A stretch of 64,000 nt of DNA from the NCBI GenBank assembly GCA_030533445.1, contig JARPUW010000509.1, positions 1 to 64,000 on the forward strand, written 5' to 3'. The notes below the pieces were generated by a model. It had not been told where the DNA came from. It did not search any database and saw only the letters and a list, made by a program, of their open reading frames with translations. This stretch comes from Cyprinodon diabolis (Eukaryota; Chordata; Actinopteri; Cyprinodontiformes; Cyprinodontidae). The position numbers were made by a program, and so were the translations under genes. Below are positions 53,876-64,000 of this stretch, in pieces. Within the stretch, counting starts at the first letter, position 1. Each line of letters opens with the position of its first letter.

Positions 53876-55480
53876 CAGTGGGGCAAAAAAGTATTTAGTC
53901 AGCCACCAATAGTGCAAGTTCTCCCACTTAAAAAGATGAGAGAGGCCGGTAATTTTCATCATAGATATACCTCAACTATGAGAGACAAAGTGAGAAAAAA
54001 AAATCCAGAAAATCACATTGTCTGATTTTTAAAGAATTTATTTGCAAAATATGGTGGAAAATAAGTATTTGGTCAATAACAAAAGTTCATCTCAATACTT
54101 TGTTATATACCCTTTGTTGGCAATGACAGAGATCAAACATTTTCTGTAAGTCTTCACAAGGTTTTCACACACTGTTGCTGGTATTTTGGCCCATTCCTCC
54201 ATGCAGATCTCCTCTAGAGCAGTGATGTTCTGGGGCTGTTGCTGGGCAACACGGACTTCAACTCCCTCCAAAGATTTTCTATGGGGTTGAGATCTGGAGA
54301 CTGGCTAGGCCACTCCAGGACCTTGAAATGCTTCTTACGAAGCCACTCCTTCGTTACCCGGGCGGTGTGTTTGGGATCATTGTCATGCTGAAAGACCCAG
54401 CCACGTTTCATCTTCAATGCCCTTGCTGATGGAAGGAGGTTTTCACTCAAAATGTGACGATACATGGCCCCATTCATTCTTTCCTTCACACGGATCAGTC
54501 ATCCTGGTCCCTTAGCAGAAAAACAGCCCCAAAGCATGATGTTTCCACCCCCATGCTTCACTGTAGGTATGGTGTTCTTTGGATGCAACTCAGCATTCTC
54601 TCTCCTCCAAACATGACGAGTAGAGTTTTTACCAAAAAGATCTATTTTGGTTTCATCTGACCATATGATATTCTCCCAGTCATCGTCTGGATCATCCAAA
54701 TGCTCTCTAGCAAACTTGAGACGGGCCTTGACATGTACTGGCTTAAGCAGGGGGACACGTCTGGCACTGCAGGATTTGAGTCCCTGGTGGCGTAGTGTGT
54801 TACTGATGGTAGCCTTTGTTACTTTGGTCCCAGCTCTCTGCAGGTCATTCACTAGGTCCCCCCGTGTGGTTCTGGGATTTTTACTCACCGTTCTTGTGAT
54901 CATTTTGACCCCACCGGGTGAGATCTTGCGTGGAGCCCCAGATCGAGGAAGATTATCAGTGGTCTTGTATGTTTTCCATTTTCTAATAATTGATCCCACA
55001 GTTGATTTCTTCACACCAAGCTGTTTACCTATTGCAGATTCAGACTTCCCAGCCTGGTGCAGGTCTATAATTTTGTTTCGGGTGTCCTTTGACAGCTCTC
55101 TAGTTTTGGCCATGGTGGAGTTTAGAGTGTGACTGTTTGAGGTTGTGGACAGGTGTCTTTTATACTGATAACGGGTTCAAACAGGTGCCATTAATGAAGG
55201 TAACGAGTGGAGGACAGAGGAGCCTCTTACAGAAGAAGTTACAGGTCTGTGAGAGCCAGAAATCTTGCTTGTTTGGAACTGACCAAATACTTATTTTCCA
55301 CCATATTTTGCAAATAAATTCTTTAAAAATCAGACAATGTGATTTTCTGGATTTTTTTTCTCTCATTTTGTCTCTCATAGTTGAGGTATATCTATGATGA
55401 AAATTACCGGCCTCTCTCATCTTTTTGAGTGGGAGAACTTGCACTATTGGTGGCTGACTAAATACTTTTTTGCCCCACTG
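53876..55480 (-). mobile_element. Tc1-like transposon, 1,605 bp, inside L2 copy D
   Basis: The ends 'cagtggggcaaaaaagtatt' and its complement 'aatacttttttgccccactg' lie inside long inverted repeats of roughly 200 bp. TA is present on each side (53874-53875 and 55481-55482). Removing the element and one TA restores exactly the uninterrupted L2 3' UTR seen in copy A. Confidence 0.95.
54120..55113 (-). pseudogene. Tc1 transposase with one nonsense and one frameshift lesion
   Basis: From 55113 the frame reads '[20 protein letters not shown]' and carries the paired-like DNA-binding domain (two helix-turn-helix parts, GRPR-like 'RSGAPRK'). It then shows '[13 protein letters not shown]' (first catalytic Asp). 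A TGA replaces an Arg codon after 'FSAKGPG' at about 54499-54501, and the same frame reopens with '[15 protein letters not shown]'. The second Asp is in '[14 protein letters not shown]' and the Glu in '[15 protein letters not shown]'. One base is missing just after this, so the C-terminus goes out of frame near 54262. The catalytic DDE residues are all kept. Confidence 0.9.
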
Positions 55481-56091
55481 TAAGGAAAACCAGTTGATTG
55501 CATTGACTCATTGACTCAAATACAATCCCTCACACTAAGCATGCTTGCAGCGACAGTGGAGAGGAAAAACTCCCTTTGAACAGGAAGAAACCTCCAGCAG
55601 AACCAGGCTCAGTGCGAGCGGCCATCTGCCGAGGCCGACTGGGCCTCAAGGAGACAGAAGCAGAGATACAAAAAGCAGCTGTAAAAGGCGGCCCCGTCCA
55701 GGAAACACACAGCCAGGCAGACGAGCTCCAAGGCAGCTCCCATGCCAGAGGATGAAGAGAGCACATCCACCCAGCCACGGCCAGAGAAACAGGACCACAC
55801 TGGAAAACAGGCCGATCTCCAACATCTACAAACAAGGGTGTTGATGGAAGCAGCACAGCTGATGTTTCTTTCCTGGATGACGTCACAGCCAAACAGGAAC
55901 AGACGAGGCAAAGCTACTCTGAGGAAAAGCAGAGAGAGCAGAAGGTTAGAGATTGAACTAACAGATTCTGCAGAATAGGAGAACAGAGAGAGAATGAAGC
56001 AGAAAGATGAAATGGGGGTCCCTATGTCCTCCAGCAGTCTAAGCCTATAGCAGCATAACTTTAAAGACAGCTCAGGATAACCTGAGCCACC

Positions 56092-59069
56092 CTAACTATA
56101 AGCTTTATCAAAAAGGAAAGTTTTAAGCCTAGCCTTAAAAGTAGACAGGGTGTCTGCCTCACAGACTAAAACTGGTAGTTGGTTCCACAGGAGAGGAGCC
56201 TGATAACTAAAAGATCTGCCTCCCATTCTACTTTTAGAAGTTCTAGGAACCACTAGTAAACCTGCAGATTGAGAGCGAAGTGCTCTGTTAGGAACATAAG
56301 GAACAATCAGATCTCTGATATAAGATGGAGCTTGGCCATTTAAGGCTTTATATGTGAGAAGGAGGATTTTAAATTCTATTCTGGATTTAACAAGAAGCCA
56401 ATGAAGAGAAGCCAGGATAGGAGAGATATGATCTCTCTTTTTCATTTTCATCAGAACTCTGGCTGCAGCATTTTGGATCAGCTGAAGGCTTTTAACTACA
56501 GTTTGTGGACTTCCTGATAGTAAAGAATTACAATAGTCCAGCCTTGAAGTAACAAATGCATGGACTAGTTTCTCAGCATCACCCCTGGACAGGAGATTTC
56601 TAATTTTTGCAATATTCCTCAGATGAAAGAAGGAAATTCTAGAAACCTCTTTGATCTGGGATTTAAATGACAGGTCCTGATTAAAAACAACACCAAGATT
56701 TTTTACTTTATTATCTGAAATCAGTTTAATCCCATCCAAATGAAGTGACTGGCTAATCAGCTTCTTTTTCAGAGACTCTGGTCCAAAGACTATAACTTCT
56801 GTTTTGTCTGCATTCAGAAGCAGAAAGTTAAGAGTCATCCAGGTTTTTATGTCTTCAAGACATGCCTGTAATCTATGTAATGGGTTAGCTTCATCTGGAT
56901 TATAGACAGATATAGCTGGGTATCATCAGCATAACAGTGGAAATTAATCCCATGCTGTCTAATAACTCTACCAATTGGGAGCATGTATAAAGTAAAGAGA
57001 ATTGGTCCTAGCACTGATCCCTGTGGTACTCCACAGGTAACCTTTGAGCGTGTTGAAGATCTATCATTAACATAAACAAACTGAATTCGATCAGATAGAT
57101 AAGATTTAAACCAGTCTAGTGCTGTTCCTTTAATTCCAACAAAATATTCAAGTCTTTCTAAAAGAATATTATGGTCAACTGTATCAAATGCAGCACTAAG
57201 ATCCAACAGGACAAGCACAGATACGAGTCCATTATCTGAGGCCATGAGAATATCATTAGTGACTTTCACCAGAGCTGTTTCAGTGCTATGATGAGCTCTA
57301 AAGCCAGACTGAAACTCTTCAAAAAGTTCATTATGGTGTAAGTGGTCGCAAACTTGTTTGGCAACTACTTTCTCAAGAATTTTGGATAAGAAAGGAAGAT
57401 TGGATATAGGTCTATAATTAACCAAGTCATCTGGGTCAAGAGACGGTTTCTTAAGCAGAGGTTTAATTACAGCAACCTTAAAAGCTTTAGGTACATATCC
57501 CTGTAACAGAGATAGATTAATCACATCTAAAATGGAGGAGGAGATCAAAGGGAATACCTCCTTAAATAACCTGGTTGGAACTGGATCTAACATACAAGTT
57601 GAAGGCTTAGATGAAGACAATAATTTTGCTAATTCAGAAAGTTCAACTGGATCAAAGCAGTCTAAACCCGGTTCAGATTCCATGACTACCTCAGGTACAA
57701 TCGCGGATAGAGGAGTGCTTATGATCTTATTTTTAATAAGATCAATCTTATTTATAAAGAATCCCATAAAATCATTGCTGCTAAGAGCAGGTGGAATGGA
57801 CGGTTCAACAGAGCTATGGCTCTGGGTGAGTTTGGCAACTGTATTAAAAAGAAATCTAGGATTATTCTTATTCTCCTCTATTAATGAGGAGAAGTATGCT
57901 GCTCTTGCTTTACAAAGGGTCCTCTTATACAGCAGTAAACCATTTTTCCAGACTAGGAAGGACTCCTGCAGGCCTGTGGAGCGATATTTTCTCTCCAGTT
58001 TCCTAGCATTTTGCTTCAAAGTGCACAGCTCTGCATTAAACCAAGGAGCCAGCTTTCTATTTTCAACGGTTTTCATTTTCAAGGGAGCTGCGTTGTCTAA
58101 GGCAGTACGCAGAGAACTAGCAACCCCATCAACAAAATCATCAACCTGTGAAGGGGAATAAGCTATGCTTTTGCACTCTGCAGCACTGCTCAGCGACACA
58201 GAGGAGAGAGAAAGTGAAGCAGATTCTTTAAAATTTATAACTGCACCATCTGATAAAGATCTACTAAAATTGAACCTTCTTTTGGGGGAGGAGAACTCTG
58301 TTAAAGTAATCCTGAAGGTTATTAGAAAGTGGTCAGAGAGGACAGGGTTGTGAGGAAATACTGTTATTTCTTCACATTCTATGCCTTATGTCAGCACAAG
58401 ATCCAAAGTATGAAGATGAGAATGTGTGGGACTATTCACATTTTGAACAAAGCCAATAGTGTCTAAGATAGCATTAAAGGCTGCTCTTAAGCTATCGCCT
58501 TCAATGTCAGCATGGATGTTAAAATCTCCCACTATGATGACCCTGTCAGTATTTAATACCAAATCAGAAAGGAACTCTGAAAACTCATCTAAAAATTCAG
58601 AGTAAGGACCTGGCGGACGATACAAAGTTACAAAAAGAAGAGGTTTTCTTGCCTTGAAATTTGGATGAGGGAAATTAAGGGTTAAATGTTCAAAAGAGTT
58701 GTAGGTATTAACTGTTTTGGGAGTAATCAGTAAGTCAGACTGGAAGATTGTTGCTACTCCTCCTCCTCGCCCAGAACTTCTGGGTATGTGAAAATTTAAA
58801 TAGCTTGAAGGAGTTGCCTTGTTTATGCTCACATAATCCTCTTGCTGCAGCCAGGTTTCTGTAAGGCAAAACAAGTCAATGTGATTATCACAAATCAAGT
58901 CATTAACTAGCAGACTTTTAGAGGAAAGAGATCTTATGTTAAACAGACCGCATTTAATTGTTTTAACTTTTTCCCCAATTGGAGTTATTTTGATTTTAAT
59001 TAGATTATCATGATTTACTCCTTTGGGAATCTTTGCTAATTTATTAGATTTTGGTCGTGGGCAAGACAC
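56092..59069 (-). pseudogene. L2 copy D ORF2, two disabling changes
   Basis: Collinear with copy A ORF2. A Tyr codon in '[10 protein letters not shown]' has become TAA near 58386, cutting the protein at the end of the endonuclease domain. The RT half (58385-56847) is open with '[10 protein letters not shown]' intact, then the one-base deletion shared with copy B shifts the frame near 56905. The C-terminal part reopens at 56838 and ends 'FLFDKAYS'. Confidence 0.88.
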
Positions 59070-59128
59070 TGTCTGGATGGAGTAAAGAGTGGGTAAAGAA
59101 GCTGCTTCCTGGTCTGCACCCTGGGTGG

Positions 59129-59851
59129 TCAGGGTTTTGGAGGACTAATAAATGTGGCCAGATTCCTAGAAAGAAGAGCTGCACCATCCAAAGTGGGATG
59201 GATGCCGTCTCTCCGAATCAGACCAGGCTTTCCCCAAAAGGATTGCCAATTATTAATGTAGCCCACGTTGTTTTCAGGACACCACCTAGACAACCAGCGG
59301 TTGAATGACGACATGCGGCTAAACATGTCATTACTGGTCAGATCAGGGAGGGGACCAGAGAAAATTACGGAGTCCGACATTTTTTTGGCAAACTTACACA
59401 CCGAAGCAACACTAATTTTAGTGACCTCCGATCGGCGTAACCGGGTGTCATTACCACCAGCGTGAATAACAATCTTACTGTATTTAACCTTATCCTTAGC
59501 CAGCAGTTTCAGGTAGGATTTGATGTCGCCCGTTCTGGCCCCCGGCAAACATTTGACTATGGTCCCTGGTGTCTCTAATGCCACGTTTCTGACTATGGAG
59601 CTGCCAATCACCAGAGTGGGCTTCTCAGTGGGTGTGTCACTGAGTGGGGAAAACCGGTTAGAAACGTGAACGGGTTGGTGGTGACCAGTGGGCAGAGATC
59701 CACGACTACGCTTTCTGCGTACAGTTACCCAATCGCCTGGCTGCTCAGGCACTTTTGGAGGACAGCTGTTTGTTTCTGCCCTGTTTGCTCCTCCTCTTTG
59801 CAGGTTATGGTGATGTGGATCCTGAACCTTTCTATGCCCTGACCCTGACAT
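59129..59851 (-). CDS. L2-group LINE ORF1: SGNH-type esterase
   Basis: A 240-codon open frame. Residues 1-60 are basic and Pro-rich ('[18 protein letters not shown]'), probably nucleic-acid binding. From about residue 78 an SGNH/GDSL-hydrolase fold is suggested by '[11 protein letters not shown]' (nucleophile Ser block), '[14 protein letters not shown]' (Gly-Gly-Asn-Asp block) and, near the end, '[19 protein letters not shown]' (Asp-x-x-His block). An esterase ORF1 is known for CR1/L2-group LINEs; its role in transposition is unresolved. The frame has no internal stop and ends about 60 bp before ORF2 homology starts. Confidence 0.8.
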   Translation of the reverse strand: MSGSGHRKVQDPHHHNLQRGGANRAETNSCPPKVPEQPGDWVTVRRKRSRGSLPTGHHQPVHVSNRFSPLSDTPTEKPTLVIGSSIVRNVALETPGTIVKCLPGARTGDIKSYLKLLAKDKVKYSKIVIHAGGNDTRLRRSEVTKISVASVCKFAKKMSDSVIFSGPLPDLTSNDMFSRMSSFNRWLSRWCPENNVGYINNWQSFWGKPGLIRRDGIHPTLDGAALLSRNLATFISPPKP

Positions 59852-59880
59852 TAACCCTAAAGCTAACTGTTAGCTAACAG

Positions 59881-60837
59881 CTCAACAGGAGCAGAAAAAT
59901 GTCCTCACTTTACAACAAGCGGTCCTCATTTTGGTGGTGAAATCAGAAAAATGGTGGTCACTCTGATGATCACACAGACACATCCAATCATTTGCTCTAC
60001 CCCACTGATACAGACACTTCCATCCATTCTAGTTTTTGTTAACCTGTGTTTGATCCTAAATCAATGTTTCTCTCTGCACCTTGTGGCATGGTCTCCAGTT
60101 TTTAGGACCCTGAGCCATAACACCCTGAAAATGAATGACAGGAAGTCCAGTTCATTTCCATCCTCCATGACTCTGCCAACTTCAGCTTTGCTTTCTATGT
60201 TAGGATATGAACTGAAGGCTCCAAGTCCAAAGACCAACTCAGGAAAAGATTTATTAGAATAGAAGATATGAACTTTGTTTTCCAGCTGATTCTATCAAAT
60301 TCTTCACAGAAATATCAACTGAACTATTTTAAAGACATCCTGTAGAATAACTAACCTGATGAAGGTTAGAAAGAGATCTAGAACCTTCTACCAGTGCTGA
60401 CCCAGTTCTCCCTGAACTAGAACTGGTTCTGAACTGAAGCAGGTTCAGATCAACTGATTCATGTTCATAGTTCTCTACCTAAATATTCTGAACTCAGTTC
60501 ACAGCTCCTACTGGAACTAGTTCTCCTTTATTTATCTTCATGTGCTGAAATAAAGTCCAAACATAAACAGGTAATGATGTCCTTCAGTAATCAGTGTCTG
60601 GATGATCCAACAGCCCAGTGGTTCCCAGTCCTGGGTCTCATTTAGAAAACATTGGTAGGATCCAGACTAAAAGTTTATGTAAAATGGAGCAGGACAAAAA
60701 AAATCCTGATTTCTAAAACTCTGTGAACAAAACCAAGCAGTTTTCCTTTCTAGATCCCAGCTGCAGCTCAAAGTTTGTGTCCAAGGCTCCACCTCATGTT
60801 CAGGCCTCTTCAAGCCTCCATCCAAGCAGAAATGGTC
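59881..60837. other. No recognised exon before the assembly gap
   Basis: Non-coding. The 103-codon frame at 59951-60262 has no recognisable motif. Missing exons of the minus-strand NLR may lie in or beyond the gap. Confidence 0.4.
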
Positions 60838-61337
60838 NNNNNNNNNNNNNNNNNNNNNNNNNNNNNNNNNNNNNNNNNNNNNNNNNNNNNNNNNNNNNNN
60901 NNNNNNNNNNNNNNNNNNNNNNNNNNNNNNNNNNNNNNNNNNNNNNNNNNNNNNNNNNNNNNNNNNNNNNNNNNNNNNNNNNNNNNNNNNNNNNNNNNNN
61001 NNNNNNNNNNNNNNNNNNNNNNNNNNNNNNNNNNNNNNNNNNNNNNNNNNNNNNNNNNNNNNNNNNNNNNNNNNNNNNNNNNNNNNNNNNNNNNNNNNNN
61101 NNNNNNNNNNNNNNNNNNNNNNNNNNNNNNNNNNNNNNNNNNNNNNNNNNNNNNNNNNNNNNNNNNNNNNNNNNNNNNNNNNNNNNNNNNNNNNNNNNNN
61201 NNNNNNNNNNNNNNNNNNNNNNNNNNNNNNNNNNNNNNNNNNNNNNNNNNNNNNNNNNNNNNNNNNNNNNNNNNNNNNNNNNNNNNNNNNNNNNNNNNNN
61301 NNNNNNNNNNNNNNNNNNNNNNNNNNNNNNNNNNNNN
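60838..61337. other. Assembly gap, 500 N
   Basis: Exactly 500 N, a round number typical of a placeholder rather than a measured size. Confidence 0.98.
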
Positions 61338-61456
61338 GCAGTGTACCTGTGGAGATGGACACAGACTAGTTGGACCTCTAGGTTTAAAAAATAAGGGAAT
61401 TAACAGGTCCTCAGGTTCATTGTACTCATACTGAATAATATATGTTTACATATTCT

Positions 61457-62667
61457 TACAATTCATCTTCTGTTTTATCCCTGACCAGGTTGCAGGGGTA
61501 GCAGACATAGCAGAGGCTCCCAGATTTCCCTCTCCGCAGAGAGCTCCTTCAGCTCTGTTAGTGGATGCCCAAGTTGCTCCCAGGTCAGCCGAGACACATA
61601 GTCTTTCCAGCGTGTCCTTGGTTGTCCCCTGGGCATCCTCCTGTTAAAATGTGTCTGGAATACCTCTACAGGGGGAATCCAGGGGTATCCAAAAATGATG
61701 TCTGAGCCACCTCAGCTAACTCCTCTCAAAGTGGAGGAGAGTTGGCTCTACTCCAAGTCTCTGCTGAATGTCCCATCATACTTGAACCACTCTATATAAG
61801 GCTGGAGCTCTCCTCTAACCTTAAGGGGAGAAGCCACCTTTTCCAGGTCTTGTCTTTGGTATTTGTAAGCAAAAAGAATTGACGAAATCCACGGGTAACT
61901 GAACCAGACCAACTTCTATCCCTGGCTGCACCTAGAAATCCTGTACATAAAGTATTTATACAGTACGGGTTGGACCTAATCCCAACATACTTTGGGAAAC
62001 ATCCTCTGGTCCCCCTTCTTATGTTGGGGACAACCTGATAACACCCAGAGCTCTAAGGTACTCATAGTAGATCTCATCCACTGTCCTTTATGGAGTTTTT
62101 GGAGCACCTCAGTGACTTCTGTCTGAAAGATGAATGAATCTGGCATCTAGGCTAGTCTGTCCTTCAATTATGAATGGAGTGCCAGCCAGATAGAGGACAT
62201 CCTCAAAATATTCATTTCACTGTCCAATGTTGCCTCTTTTAGGGTCTGCAGCTCCCTACTCACACTGAAAACAGCAGTAAGTAGTAAGGTGCAAGATCGT
62301 TTGCCAGAATCACTTTGAGGCCAATCAACAGTCTTTCTCCATGGCCTCTCCAAACTCTTGCCAGGCCACAGTTTATGCCTCTGCAGCAGTTGGGCAGCGA
62401 CAAGCTTGGCCTCACAATACCTACTTTCTGTCTTAGGAGTTCCACAAGCCAGTAAGGCTGTCCACCACCGGATTTGGGGATTGCTGCCATGACAGACTTC
62501 CAGACCTTTCGGGCACAACTACCACTGCATTCACAATGAAGGCAGAGAACATGGCCAACTCAGGGTTCATGTCACCAGCCTCCTTTTGAATCTGAAAGAA
62601 GCTCTCCTGAAGGTGGAAATGAAAGACTTCCCTTACTGAGGCTCCACCAGACATTACAAATCTAATA
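61457..62667 (-). mobile_element. RTE/Rex3-like remnant, duplicate copy
   Basis: The same element as 230-1440, carried by the duplication. Confidence 0.55.
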
Positions 62668-62995
62668 TCTGCAACAACAGTACTGCAACTGAAGCTCCTC
62701 AAAAAATAAATTAGCACACGGAACAGTAGTAAGAAGATTTGCATTCATTCTTTGTCTGCTTTGTGAGTTAACTGTCACAGTTGCTAGGCAACAAAGCATA
62801 CGCATATGCTGAGTGACTGCTGGAGAAGGCTGGAACTATTTGAATCTATAACTCAACTCTTGTGGCCTTCTTATTTTCATGGCCTTTGAAGGACCAAGAC
62901 CTGTTAGACCCGGTCCTTCAAACACACCCCCAAAGTGTTTCTGCCAAAAAAACATCTGTTTCTTCTTCTTACACTTGTTTCATTGTGTCTTTCAG

Positions 62996-63157
62996 ACTTA
63001 GCTCCTGTGGCCTATCAGGAAGAACTTGTGAAGTTCTGTCATCAGTTCTCAAGTCCAAGTCCTGCTGTTTGAGAGAGGTTGACCTGCAAAACAACAACCT
63101 CCAAGATTCAGGGGATAAGTTCCTCTCTGGTTCAAACTGGACACTGGAAATATTCAG
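62996..63157 (+). CDS. NLR LRR exon, duplicate copy
   Basis: Identical in sequence, splice sites and phase to the exon at 1769-1930. If the duplication is real, its linker and B30.2 exons would be expected near 65.2-66.0 kb in window coordinates, outside this window. Confidence 0.78.
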
Positions 63158-64000
63158 GTAAAGAGTCATCTAATGCTTCTAAGTTGCATTGATAGTATTC
63201 TGTTTCCCAAAATCAAGTAATTGAAATGCTATGTTGAGGATGTTCTAGTAAATCCTTCTGATTGGTTAGTTTCTCAGATGGAACAGACAGCAGTTAGCTC
63301 ATCATCTGTTTCATTGACTGATTTAGACTCATGGTGACCAAGATCAAACATTGTCCTGGCCACTCTAGTTTTTAACTACTTACAGAACGTTCACTCTTTT
63401 GGATCTTTAAAACCAGCCCGATTATTCCATCAGGGTGGTAGTGGGCCCAGTGCCTATTCGCCTATTGGTCAGTCTATGGGTTAAAGGAAGGGTCCCCGCT
63501 TTACAATTTGCCAGTCTGTCGTAGGGCAACACAGAGAGACACAAAAAGACATGCAACCATGGAAATAGCTGGAGTTCCTGGAGAGGATGCAAACTACATG
63601 TAGAAAGACCCAGGGCTGGCAACCGAACGTGGAACCTTCTTACTGCAAGGCAACAGTGGTGCAAACTGCTTCAACCTGCATATCATGACTCAGAATAGAG
63701 GACCCAGTTTTCAAGGCCAGACAGACAGTGGGATTACTCAAAAAGCATTTACTTAAAACTGGTGGATCTGAGTAGCAGCGGCTAGGGTATCTGAGGCTGG
63801 AAATTGCAGGAGAGAAACAGATTAGTGACCACACAAATGTAACAGAGGAAGATTATGAACATGAGTCACTAATCTGGTTTACAAGTTCAGTCCATGTCCA
63901 GAGAATGAGGTAGGTTCCAGCTGGTGGGCTGCCAACAAGATGTGCTGGGCACCGCCCAGAGTTTCCCAGGTGTTGCAGCCCCAGAGAACATGCAGTACTC

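Larger units (their letters stand above)
53762..59880 (-). mobile_element. Nearly full-length L2-group LINE (copy D) hosting a Tc1 element
   Basis: The 3' tail lies at 53762-53785 ('caattcaattcagtttattt'), the 3' UTR continues to 56090 with the Tc1 insertion removed, ORF2 is at 56092-59069 and ORF1 at 59129-59851. The length without Tc1 is about 4.5 kb. This is the only copy in the window with ORF1 and so the best guide to the family. Confidence 0.88.
61338..64000. repeat. Direct repeat of bases 111-2773
   Basis: Every landmark compared, including all translated frames, is shifted by exactly 61,227 bases with no difference noticed over 2,663 bp. It begins at the first base after the gap and runs off the window's end. 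Confidence 0.95.

Noticed and set aside
60667..61434. Long open frames crossing the gap
   Set aside because: They are open only because N is read as unknown residues; no coding evidence.
1..64000. NACHT/FISNA exons for the NLRs
   Set aside because: Looked for Walker-type motifs near both NLR fragments and found none; the genes are described as partial.
1..64000. LTR retrotransposon or endogenous retrovirus
   Set aside because: No paired long terminal repeats, primer-binding site or gag/protease/integrase motifs were seen.
1..64000. CRISPR array or bacterial operon
   Set aside because: No spaced direct repeats, ribosome-binding sites or operon-like gene packing; gene structure is eukaryotic.

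Overview
The window looks like teleost fish genomic DNA. It is AT-rich, with intron-split vertebrate-type genes, fish NLR/B30.2 exons, and dense L2-group and RTE/Rex3-like LINEs, Tc1 transposons, SINEs and miniature inverted-repeat elements. No bacterial, viral or CRISPR signal was seen. Everything here is read by eye; no search or alignment was run, and the species cannot be named from the window alone.

Layout. 1-4.7 kb (+) carries the 3' part of a fish-type NLR: one LRR exon, a linker exon and a terminal B30.2 (PRY-SPRY) exon, all in matching splice phase. 4.7-19 kb is a transposon graveyard: an inverted-repeat element starting 8 bp after the NLR stop codon, an old LINE endonuclease, a 21-bp palindromic minisatellite, a Harbinger-type trihelix exon, a Tc1 element split by an L2-like LINE, and a hAT remnant with a BED finger. 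19.9-24.1 kb (-) is a complete six-exon gene for an LRR, mucin-like, single-pass membrane protein, best read as platelet/thrombocyte glycoprotein Ib alpha (gp1ba), with a composite ETS-GATA site about 100 bp upstream of its ATG. 27.3-35.3 kb (-) is a complete six-exon inhibitory receptor gene: signal peptide, two Ig domains, a transmembrane helix and one ITIM (Fc-receptor-like). Its introns are filled by L2, SINE, Kolobok-like and hAT-MITE insertions. 36.1-39.95 kb (+) is an L2-group LINE with an apparently intact ORF2. 45.9-47.9 kb (+) is a ten-finger C2H2 protein whose N-terminal exon contains a 24-bp coding minisatellite. 52.0-53.2 kb (-) holds the last two exons of a second NLR. 53.8-59.9 kb (-) is a nearly full-length L2-group LINE whose ORF1 is an SGNH-type esterase; a 1,605-bp Tc1 element sits in its 3' UTR. 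A 500-N assembly gap follows. The last 2,663 bp repeat bases 111-2773 with no difference noticed, which is either a very recent duplication of the NLR region or an assembly artefact.

Together the host genes form an immune/thrombocyte neighbourhood: NLRs on both flanks, with a von Willebrand-type adhesion receptor and an ITIM receptor side by side between them. Most of the remaining sequence is mobile DNA, and several insertions can be ordered by nesting.
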